In this document: one piece after another, positions 1 to 5,410 of the stretch
Numbering within the stretch: position 1 is the stretch's first letter
Layout of the letters: each line of letters opens with the position of its first letter
Source: an uncultured Arthrobacter sp.
GTDB taxonomy: Bacteria > Actinomycetota > Actinomycetes > Actinomycetales > Micrococcaceae
Direction of reading: 5' to 3'
DNA: 5,892 bases
Assembly: GCA_937873245.1 (NCBI GenBank)
Contig: CALMVY010000054.1
Span: forward strand, 1 to 5,892
The notes under the pieces: generated by a model
Told to the model about the DNA's origin: nothing
The model's database searches: none
What the model saw: the letters and a program-made list of their open reading frames with translations, nothing else
Translations under genes and position numbers: made by a program

Positions 1-1
1 C

Positions 2-304
2 ACGAGCCGTGGCAAGGTCCACGCCGGTCTCGGCTCGCTCTTCATCCTGGGCTTTCCCGTCGCCGCGACCTGCGCCGGAATCGGTGCAGCCATGCATTCG
101 CCGGCCGGTCAGATTCTCGCGTGGGAGGCGATCATCCCGTGGGCGGGCCTGATGTGGTTTCTTGGCGCGACGTTCCGGTTCGGTCAACCCGACGCGATCG
201 GGAAGCCTGAGGTACGTATCGGCTGGCCCAACCGCTTCAGCATGCTGGCATATTTTGCCTGGGTCGCACTGGCAGCCGGCCTGACGCTGATCCAGGCCTT
301 ATGA
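2..304 (+). CDS. C-terminal part of a small membrane protein, DUF998-like (5' end outside window)
   Basis: The reading frame is open from the first bases of the window to a TGA at 302-304, giving 100 residues, so the gene starts upstream. An internal ATG at 92 lies inside a membrane segment and is unlikely to be the true start. Three hydrophobic stretches are visible: roughly residues 9-31, 38-55 and 80-100. A short polar loop lies between the last two, and a Gly-Lys-Val-His sequence precedes the first. The pattern of a G-x-[VL]-H motif before a helix, then an N-R-F/Q-R-x motif entering the last helix, resembles the DUF998 family of integral membrane proteins of unknown function. That assignment is from memory of the family pattern and is moderate only. 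The gene converges on the regulator gene, with just four bases between the two stop codons and no clear terminator hairpin between them. Confidence 0.6.
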   Translation, partial: TSRGKVHAGLGSLFILGFPVAATCAGIGAAMHSPAGQILAWEAIIPWAGLMWFLGATFRFGQPDAIGKPEVRIGWPNRFSMLAYFAWVALAAGLTLIQAL

Positions 305-308
305 CCGC

Positions 309-851
309 CTAGTCGGGCGAACGGTGAAGGACGAAGATGCCGCCGTACGCGGGCTGGTCCGACCGCTGCCGATCACTGTGGGTGTATTCGTCCAGCACAG
401 CGCCGATGCGCGTGATGAGGTCCTCGGCGTCTGACTCGGAGAGGTGCAAAACGAACCGTGAGAGGCTGGCGAGCGCGTCCGGCCCTGCTTCCGTCAGCTC
501 TTCCCGGAACGCCTCGACCGGTGCCAGCGGACCGCCCGGACCAGCGTCACGCAGTGCGGTGTCCAGATTCCAGGACCGCCCCGTGGAGCGGTACGGCTTC
601 TCCAGCGCACCACTTTCTCCCGTGCGGACTTCGGCACCTTCAAGGAATCCGGCGGAGAGCAATTGCCGCACGTGGTAGAGCACCGTCCCCGGATCCTGGC
701 CCAGCCGGTCGGCGAGCTGCTTGTTTGTCAGCTCGTGGAGCCCGCACAGGCGCAGGATCCTCAGACGCAGCGGATGCGCCAGCGCCTTGATCTCCCGGGC
801 GTTCGCTGCGGGTTTTTTCTCGTTCGTGCCCGTCGGCCCTGCGTCCGTCAT
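309..851 (-). CDS. ArsR-type winged-helix transcriptional regulator, 180 aa
   Basis: This is a cytoplasmic DNA-binding regulator. Residues 20-71 form a typical winged helix-turn-helix: an A-L-A-H-P-L-R-L-R-I-L opening helix at 23-33 (the ArsR hallmark), L-T-N-K-Q-L-A helix 2 at 41-47, and recognition helix D-P-G-T-V-L-Y-H-V-R-Q-L at 53-64. The wing at about 75-91 contains K-P-Y-R-S-T-G. The C-terminal half (110-176) is helical and probably serves dimerisation or effector binding. No metal-binding cysteine pair is seen: the only cysteine is Cys36, so an organic or drug-like ligand is more likely than a metal. The gene is divergent from the MFS transporter, with 74 bases between the starts, so the likely job is repression of that exporter and of itself. 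The ATG at 851 is preceded by AGGATGAG, which can be read as a ribosome binding site. The same bases include TAGGAT, exactly six bases from the ATG, as expected for a leaderless -10 box. Confidence 0.88.
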   Translation of the reverse strand: MTDAGPTGTNEKKPAANAREIKALAHPLRLRILRLCGLHELTNKQLADRLGQDPGTVLYHVRQLLSAGFLEGAEVRTGESGALEKPYRSTGRSWNLDTALRDAGPGGPLAPVEAFREELTEAGPDALASLSRFVLHLSESDAEDLITRIGAVLDEYTHSDRQRSDQPAYGGIFVLHRSPD

Positions 852-857
852 ATACTC

Positions 858-885
858 ATCCTACGATCCGATGTACTAAATTCAA
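858..885 (-). promoter_or_regulatory. Probable promoter of the ArsR-type regulator gene
   Basis: On the minus strand TTGAAT (885-880) is followed after 16 bases by TAGGAT (863-858), and the ATG begins six bases further on. The -35 box lies within the left arm of the inverted repeat at 878-898, so protein bound to that repeat would block polymerase: autoregulation by steric hindrance. Both boxes are imperfect matches and no start site is known. The -10 overlaps the AGGATGAG that could otherwise act as a ribosome binding site. Confidence 0.4.
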
Positions 886-898
886 CCACCTTGAATTT
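878..898. promoter_or_regulatory. Perfect inverted repeat, candidate operator of the divergent regulator/transporter pair
   Basis: AAATTCAA (878-885), five bases CCACC, then TTGAATTT (891-898) form a perfect 8-bp dyad with 13 bases between arm centres. That size and symmetry suit a dimeric winged-helix repressor. It lies in the only non-coding DNA between the regulator start (851) and the transporter start (926), and it is AT-rich in GC-rich surroundings. Each arm also contains a -35-like TTGAAT facing its own gene. Binding by the neighbouring regulator is inference. Confidence 0.7.
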
Positions 899-925
899 TC
901 TCCATCAATAGGGAATGGTGCACCT

Positions 926-2176
926 ATGACCAGTTCCGCCGCGCAGGTGAAAGAACAGAGTGGTGCGCCGCTGGGTGCGTCCTACTGGAAGCTGTGGACC
1001 TCATCCGGGCTGTCCAACCTCGCGGACGGCGTCTTCAAGATCGCGCTGCCGCTGCTGGCCATTCAGTTCACGCAGTCACCCACGCTGATTGCCGGGCTGA
1101 CCGTCGCCGCGACGCTTCCGTGGCTGCTCTTTGCCCTCACTGCGGGAGCGCTGGCCGACCGGCTGGACCGGCGCAAGCTCATGCTGTGGGCCAACGTCGG
1201 CCGCGCGCTGCTGCCGGTCCTGCTGATCGCCGTCGTCCTGTTGGATTTGGGCTCCATCTGGGCTCTGTACGTTATCGCATTGATGGTGGGGGTAGCTGAA
1301 ACGCTCTACGACACCTCCGCGCAGTCGATCCTGCCCCAGGTGGTGCACCGGGATCAGCTTTCGCGCGCCAACGGCCGGCTCTACGCCGTCGAACTCACCG
1401 CCAACCAGTTCGTTGGTCCCCCGCTGGGCGGGCTGCTGGTGGCCATCGGCGTCGTGGCGGGCTTTGCCGCACCGGCCGCCCTCTGGCTTGCGGCCGTCGG
1501 CGCCCTGTTCCTGGTGCCGGGGACTTTCCGCAGCGAGCGGGAGGTGAAGACGACACTGCGGTTCGACATTGGTGAGGGTCTGCGGTTCCTCTGGAACCAG
1601 AAGATCCTCCGCACGCTCGCAGTGATGACCGGGGTGTTCAACTTCGCGTCCAACGCGGCATTCGCGGTTTTGGTGCTGTTTGCCGTGGGTCCGGCGTCGG
1701 CGATGGGGCTCTCCGAGGTGGGGTTCGGGCTGCTTTTGACGAGCTCCGCCCTCGGCGCCCTTGTTGGCTCGCTCGTCGCCGAACGGGTGGAGGCCAAGCT
1801 GGGCCGGTCCAAGTCACTGGCACTCACGATCTTCGGGGGCGCGCTGTTCGTCGGCGCGCCGGCCGTGACGGACAACCCCTACATTCTTGGCCCGCTCCTC
1901 TTTGTGGGCGGCGTGCTGATCGTGCTGTGGAACGTCATCACCGTTTCCCTGCGCCAGCGCGTTGCCCCCAACCGCTTGCTGGGCCGGGTCAACAGCGCCT
2001 ACCGCCTGCTCGCGTGGGGCACCATGCCGCTCGGCGCGGCGGCGGGCGGCCTGCTGGCCCAATGGCTGGGCCTGCAGGTCATGTTCGGCATCATGGGAGT
2101 GCTGACCCTCGCGCTCCTCGGGTTGATGCCCATCCTCACGGACAAAGCGATTGCCGCGGCCGACGTCGAATCCTGA
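926..2176 (+). CDS. MFS transporter, efflux type (MFS_3-like), 416 aa
   Basis: This is an integral membrane protein of the major facilitator superfamily, probably a proton-driven exporter of drugs or other small molecules. Twelve membrane segments can be traced in 416 residues, the usual length. The N-terminal half opens with L-A-D-G-V-F-K-I-A-L-P-L-L-A (32-45), followed by the superfamily's motif A as G-A-L-A-D-R-L-D-R-R-K (74-84) in the loop between helices 2 and 3. A cytoplasmic central loop spans about 200-228. In the second half, S-L-R-Q-R-V-A-P-N-R-L-L-G-R-V-N-S (341-357) followed by P-L-G-A-A-A-G-G (368-375) is typical of the MFS_3 / EntS-like branch. The ATG at 926 follows AGGGAA (910-915) at ten bases, an acceptable ribosome binding site. 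Control by the divergent ArsR-type protein through the dyad at 878-898 is expected from the layout. The substrate cannot be told from sequence. Confidence 0.9.
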   Translation: MTSSAAQVKEQSGAPLGASYWKLWTSSGLSNLADGVFKIALPLLAIQFTQSPTLIAGLTVAATLPWLLFALTAGALADRLDRRKLMLWANVGRALLPVLLIAVVLLDLGSIWALYVIALMVGVAETLYDTSAQSILPQVVHRDQLSRANGRLYAVELTANQFVGPPLGGLLVAIGVVAGFAAPAALWLAAVGALFLVPGTFRSEREVKTTLRFDIGEGLRFLWNQKILRTLAVMTGVFNFASNAAFAVLVLFAVGPASAMGLSEVGFGLLLTSSALGALVGSLVAERVEAKLGRSKSLALTIFGGALFVGAPAVTDNPYILGPLLFVGGVLIVLWNVITVSLRQRVAPNRLLGRVNSAYRLLAWGTMPLGAAAGGLLAQWLGLQVMFGIMGVLTLALLGLMPILTDKAIAAADVES

Positions 2177-2322
2177 GTTGCGCGGCGCCTGCCAGTCGCC
2201 GTCGGACACGCGGCGGCACCGGTTACCTATGTTCAGTGGTCTCCACGGCGAGGCCAGGTGCAGGCCATAGATCATGGCCTGCACCCGGACCTTCTTCCGT
2301 AGGTCGCGACTGGAATCGCGGT
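2177..2322. other. Intergenic DNA between convergent genes
   Basis: This 146-base gap separates the stops of the transporter gene and of the minus-strand poly-Gly gene. Besides the strong hairpin at 2257-2285 it holds two weak dyads: GACCT (2288-2292) with AGGTC (2301-2305), and CGCGA (2305-2309) with TCGCG (2316-2320). The left boundary of the accessory segment may lie here, but no repeat matching the right side was found by eye. Confidence 0.5.
2257..2285. terminator. Strong perfect hairpin between convergent genes, likely bidirectional terminator
   Basis: GGTGCAGGCCAT (2257-2268) and ATGGCCTGCACC (2274-2285) pair perfectly over 12 bp around a five-base loop. With one mismatch the stem can be extended by two further C-G pairs outward. 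It sits 81 bases after the transporter stop and 38 bases beyond the stop of the opposing gene. No real T-tract follows on either strand, only a short CTTCTT on the plus strand. Terminators of high-GC actinobacteria often lack one, so this is a hairpin-type terminator by position and shape, not by a full intrinsic signature. Confidence 0.6.
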
Positions 2323-2694
2323 CTAACCCAGCGGCGCGAGAGTCGTTGTGACGATCTTGGCTTCACCCAGGCTCACTGTCTCGCGAGCACCGCCGCCACC
2401 GCCGCCACCGCCACCGCCGCCGCCCTCATTAGTCAGAACATCGCTAACTGCGTCCCAAGCGCGACCGGTGAGGTCAGCCGCGTCCCATATACCCGACGAA
2501 CCCAACGCAACAGCGCCATACCCAGGGTTCACTGTCCCAGAAACCGCCAGATCTGGCTTCTTGTCTTCGGCTGCTACTAGTTCTAATTGACCGTGCGCCA
2601 TCGCACGGAATCGGTCTCCCTGACGGAATCCGACAGGCCCAAATGTAAATTCACCGGGCGCAATTGCGACCGGCTTAATGAGACTCTTAATCAT
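2323..2694 (-). CDS. Unrecognised 123-aa protein with a 12-glycine run
   Basis: I do not recognise a family. The start chosen is the ATG at 2694, because GGAG lies five bases upstream (2703-2700). A longer version from a GTG at 2808 would add 38 residues without a ribosome binding site and would cross two hairpins. Residues 1-80 look like a compact, mostly beta domain: hydrophobic/Gly alternation, a G-F-R-Q-G-D-R-F-R-A-M-A-H-G stretch (22-35), and G-Y-G-A-V-A-L-G-S-S-G-I-W (58-70). Residues 91-102 are twelve consecutive glycines, and a 21-residue tail follows. No signal peptide or membrane segment is seen. A loose resemblance of the G-D...A-x-G and G-A...G-x-S-G spacing to beta-sandwich sugar-binding (PA-IL-like) proteins is too weak to call. 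The gene is divergent from the large nuclease gene, 415 bases away, and may travel with it. Confidence 0.65.
   Translation of the reverse strand: MIKSLIKPVAIAPGEFTFGPVGFRQGDRFRAMAHGQLELVAAEDKKPDLAVSGTVNPGYGAVALGSSGIWDAADLTGRAWDAVSDVLTNEGGGGGGGGGGGGARETVSLGEAKIVTTTLAPLG
2389..2424. repeat. 36-base trinucleotide tract (GCC/ACC)12 encoding poly-Gly
   Basis: Twelve consecutive triplets, read on the plus strand as GCC or ACC, encode glycine on the minus strand. Alternation of the two synonymous codons (GGC and GGT) makes the tract an imperfect rather than pure repeat. It could still slip during replication or assembly. Loss or gain of units would change the linker length in frame, not switch the gene off. 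Confidence 0.9.
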
Positions 2695-3109
2695 TTTTTC
2701 TCCGTTGATCCCCAACTTCGGAGTTGATAAACAAATGCGGAAGCTTGAGCTTCGCATACAGCGATATCCCACTGCGGGGTCGAAACTCGGCGCGGGAATA
2801 GTCGGCACTCATGCATATTTTCGGCAGGTCAGACTCTGATTTATCCCCCCAATCATTGACTCCCACTCGTTATGGTCCTCGCAGGAGACACGAAAGTCAA
2901 CGGCGACTGTGGACGAGTTATCCCGCGTCCGCTCGCCTACTCCACGGAACTTCGTGCCGTGCGATTTCGGCGCCAGCGCCTTGGTTCCCGGCGCCCGGGC
3001 GCTCGCCTTGGAACTGAACGCAGCCCGCCGCTCCGCAGAACACCAATCGGTTTAGTTATTCAACCTAAAACTGATGTTCAAGGAAGATTGTGGTGGTTAT
3101 GATTCGGTC
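2695..3109. other. Long divergent intergenic region between the poly-Gly gene and the nuclease gene
   Basis: These 415 bases separate the two chosen starts, and no convincing gene lies in them. On the poly-Gly side there are two dyads (2713-2726 and 2736-2756). In the middle CACGG (2943-2947) can pair with CCGTG (2957-2961). A GC-rich stretch (2969-3011) contains overlapping GGCGCC-type dyads and a direct repeat CGCCTTGG at 2977-2984 and 3004-3011. The nuclease promoter appears to be at the right edge. The open frames here are Arg/Ser/Pro-rich and lack ribosome binding sites. Confidence 0.5.
2713..2756 (-). promoter_or_regulatory. Two hairpins upstream of the poly-Gly gene
   Basis: CAACT (2713-2717) and AGTTG (2722-2726) pair around a four-base loop. 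TGCG-AAGCT and AGCTTCGCA (2736-2756) pair with one bulged G and a two-base loop. Read on the minus strand they lie 10 to 53 bases before the GGAG at 2703-2700. They could be structures in the 5' leader of the mRNA or DNA operators. The transcription start is unknown, and I found no convincing -35/-10 pair further upstream. Confidence 0.35.
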
Positions 3110-3110
3110 A
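3098..3110 (+). promoter_or_regulatory. -10 box TATGAT six bases before the nuclease ATG; leaderless start
   Basis: TATGAT (3098-3103) is one base from the TATAAT consensus. Six bases later comes the ATG at 3110, so transcription would begin at the A of the start codon. No Shine-Dalgarno sequence stands at a normal distance before either this ATG or the one at 3074, which fits a leaderless message. The -35 position (about 3075-3080, TGTTCA) is weak. This box is the main reason for preferring the start at 3110. Confidence 0.5.
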
Positions 3111-5323
3111 TGCCGAACCCGCGATTGTCACTCGCCCTAGAACGGATTGGCCCTGGAGACTGGGAGGTATTTGAACAGTTCGCATCGGAGTTCTTAGCGG
3201 TCGAATATCCCGCACTGCGGACGATGGCCGCTCCGAACGGCGACAAAGGCAGGGACGCCGAAATATTCACGATTGATGGCGTGCCAAGAGTGGCATTCCA
3301 GTACTCGGTCACGGCCAGTTGGAAGGCGAAAATCACGAGTACTCTGGACAACCTCAAGAAGAATCTCCCTTCGGTCAGCACCATGATCTACCTGACAAAC
3401 CAGGTGATTGGTCCGGCTGCCGATGAACTCAGGGAAGAATCTCGACGTGATCGGAATATCACCGTGGATATCCGGGACCGGTCGTGGTTTGTGGACCGTG
3501 AGGAGTCCTATCCTCAACGGCGTGTGGCGAGTGAAGAGCTGGCTCGGAGATTCGTCGATCCGCTCCTGTCCAAACGAGGCGTCATCGACAGGACATCGAC
3601 GTTGACCGCGGATGAGAGCAAGGTCGCGGTGCTGCATTTGGCCCTCGACGGCGTGGATCAGGCCACCGATCAGAGTCTTACCAAGAGCTGCTTCGATTCA
3701 TTGGTCTTGGCGGCGCTTCACGATTCAACCACAGCCAACAGGCTCAGCCTGAGCGAAATCCAGGACGGCGTCGCCCTCCGCATGCCCGTTGGGAAGCGGG
3801 GTCAGGTGGATGCCCTTACCCTGAGCACACTGAACCGCCTGTCCCGGAAGGGGCCCGTCAAGCAGCACAAGTCGGCTTCCGGGTCTGAGGACACCTACCA
3901 TCTCAGTTTTGAGGAGGCCAAGAGGATAAATGATCAGACAGCCACATTCCTTCTTGATGAAGCTGTTCTGGATGCGAAACTCATGGTGGCCGTTCGAGCC
4001 ATCGAAGCACCGAAGGCCCTGAACGAATCACAGTTGGCGGAGATCTCCCGGCAACTAAGAACGGTGCTGGAAGAAACACTTCTGGAACGAGGTGAGTCTT
4101 TTGCCGAAGCCGTGGAAACGGGCGAACCGTTCCAGCTCAGCCCTGTAGCAATAGCAGACAGAATCACGGCAAAGGGCGGCATCAGCGGGCTCTGTTCCGA
4201 TGCCGCCGCCGCGGCCATCATGCATGTACTGGAACACCCTTCGCCGCAAACACAGTCCCATCTCCGGCGGCTGGCTGACGCCTACACTCTTTTCGCGTTC
4301 CTGAAACAAACCCCGGACGTCCAGAAAGTCATGCTCAACGTCTTCAGCGAAGGCGACATATGGATGGACACCACCGCGATCCTGCCGCTCATCGGAGAGA
4401 GCCTGGTAGACGATCCGGAAGAGCGCCACTTTACAATTCTGATGCGGGCCGCGGTGGACGCCGGGTTGCTCCTGTTCGTAACGGAAGGAGTCGTGGAAGA
4501 AGTTGAAAGACACCTCAACCTGGCCGTGGCGTACGGTCACAACAGAACGTCGACGTGGACGGGACGAGTCCCCTTCCTCTACTCGGCTTTTGTGCTCTCG
4601 GGCCGGCCAGAGAACGAATTCCTGGACTGGCAAAGGGACATCTGTGGACGCGAACAGCCGTTGCAGGACGTCAGCGACTACCTTGCCGACGAATTCTCCA
4701 TCGAGACCAGGAATCTGCTGGAGTACTCCGATGCCGCATCGCTCGAACTTCGGGGTGTGGTGCAGGAACTATGGAATGAAACTCATGAGAGAAGGCGCCA
4801 ACGAGGCGACTACGGAGCCGACCAAGGGACGCGCTCCCGCCTGGTTGCCCACGATGTTGAAAACTCAGTCGGCGTCATCGAGTATCGACGGGCGATAGGA
4901 CCATCGCCCATGGGCTACCTCGCATGGTGGCTAACGTTCGATGGAACAGCCATGAAGATGAAGGACCACCTGCGGGAACGCCTTGGCCCTCAGGCGCCTC
5001 CCTCGCCCGTACTGAGTCCGGACTTCCTCACCCAGTTGCTTCGCCTGGGCCCTCTTCGCACCGCCATCGAGCAGGATCTGCGGGTGCAGTTACCCCTCCT
5101 CACGGACATGAGCGTCAATCACTACGCTCCGCAGGCTCTGCTCGATCTAGCGAGAGAAACGAGGGAAAAGTCGTCGAGCCAGAATGAACGGGTGGTGCGT
5201 CGCGAGGTCCGCGACGCGGTGAACCGCGCGAGACAGCAGATGGGCCCGGCGGCGGTAGGCGGCGTCCGAGCCATGGAGGATCGGATTTCAGCTTCCATCA
5301 AACGTCAGTCACCACCCGAATGA
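3110..5323 (+). CDS. Putative dual nuclease: Mrr-like PD-(D/E)XK domain, winged-helix-like middle, PIN-like domain; 737 aa
   Basis: I do not recognise this as a named protein. The start at 3110 is preferred for its TATGAT box; an ATG at 3074 would add 12 residues but has no ribosome binding site. Counting from 3110, residues 17-100 resemble an Mrr-type restriction nuclease core: helix D-W-E-V-F-E-Q-F (17-24), G-D-K-G-R-D-A-E (44-51), strand with F-Q-Y-S (63-66), W-K-A-K-I (71-75) and strand I-Y-L-T-N-Q (93-98). Asp49 and Gln64 fit the catalytic pattern, but the usual Lys after Gln-x is Ser66. Residues about 193-273 look like a winged helix. A helical stretch follows (275-405). A PIN-like domain begins with W-M-D-T-T-A (418-423), continues with V-V-E-E-V (461-465) and A-H-D-V-E-N (580-585), and ends with L-T-F-D-G (608-612), giving the four expected acidic positions. 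No signal peptide or membrane segment is seen, so it is cytoplasmic. Nucleic-acid cleavage, perhaps in phage defence, is inferred. Confidence 0.75.
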   Translation: MPNPRLSLALERIGPGDWEVFEQFASEFLAVEYPALRTMAAPNGDKGRDAEIFTIDGVPRVAFQYSVTASWKAKITSTLDNLKKNLPSVSTMIYLTNQVIGPAADELREESRRDRNITVDIRDRSWFVDREESYPQRRVASEELARRFVDPLLSKRGVIDRTSTLTADESKVAVLHLALDGVDQATDQSLTKSCFDSLVLAALHDSTTANRLSLSEIQDGVALRMPVGKRGQVDALTLSTLNRLSRKGPVKQHKSASGSEDTYHLSFEEAKRINDQTATFLLDEAVLDAKLMVAVRAIEAPKALNESQLAEISRQLRTVLEETLLERGESFAEAVETGEPFQLSPVAIADRITAKGGISGLCSDAAAAAIMHVLEHPSPQTQSHLRRLADAYTLFAFLKQTPDVQKVMLNVFSEGDIWMDTTAILPLIGESLVDDPEERHFTILMRAAVDAGLLLFVTEGVVEEVERHLNLAVAYGHNRTSTWTGRVPFLYSAFVLSGRPENEFLDWQRDICGREQPLQDVSDYLADEFSIETRNLLEYSDAASLELRGVVQELWNETHERRRQRGDYGADQGTRSRLVAHDVENSVGVIEYRRAIGPSPMGYLAWWLTFDGTAMKMKDHLRERLGPQAPPSPVLSPDFLTQLLRLGPLRTAIEQDLRVQLPLLTDMSVNHYAPQALLDLARETREKSSSQNERVVRREVRDAVNRARQQMGPAAVGGVRAMEDRISASIKRQSPPE

Positions 5324-5410
5324 ATCACCTCACCCAGAGCTGACGACGGCGATTTTTCGGCTGCTGCCCTCGGCGCGTCACAGGAAAATGCAACGTCACA
5401 AGCGCACAGT
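5324..5410. other. Short gap after the nuclease gene, probable junction
   Basis: These 87 bases contain no clear hairpin terminator. A direct repeat CGTCACA occurs at 5376-5382 and 5394-5400, 18 bases apart. The frame of the nuclease gene stays open from its TGA (5321-5323) through this gap into the kinase fragment, with no alternative start codon before 5411. Kinase-like sequence begins just to the right, so a recombination point probably lies near 5400-5420. Confidence 0.45.

Noticed and set aside
337..911. Plus-strand open frames overlapping the regulator gene
   Set aside because: They are Arg/Ser/Pro-rich antisense shadows of a well-supported winged-helix gene, as usual in GC-rich DNA.
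1381..1875. 164-aa minus-strand frame inside the transporter gene
   Set aside because: It is antisense to motif-bearing MFS sequence, of Ala/Ser/Thr/Pro-rich low-complexity composition and without family features.
2280..2340. Possible tRNA or tRNA-derived attachment site after the transporter
   Set aside because: Small dyads are present, but there is no GGTTCGAATCC-type T-arm and no cloverleaf could be folded.
1927..2580. 217-aa plus-strand frame across the transporter end and the poly-Gly gene
   Set aside because: It overlaps the end of the transporter gene in another frame and lies antisense to the poly-Gly gene; its composition is not protein-like.
2348..2590. 80-aa plus-strand frame with a poly-Pro run
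   Set aside because: The proline run is the antisense reading of the glycine tract. The minus-strand frame has the better ribosome binding site and more normal composition.
2695..2808. Longer version of the poly-Gly protein from the GTG at 2808
   Set aside because: No ribosome binding site, it runs through two hairpins, and the ATG at 2694 has GGAG at ideal spacing.
2811..3102. Two small plus-strand frames (68 and 76 aa) in the divergent intergenic region
   Set aside because: No ribosome binding sites, Arg/Ser/Pro-rich composition, and one overlaps the nuclease promoter and start.
3194..3637. 147-aa minus-strand frame and similar antisense frames within the nuclease gene
   Set aside because: Shadows of the long plus-strand gene; no start signals or recognisable domains.
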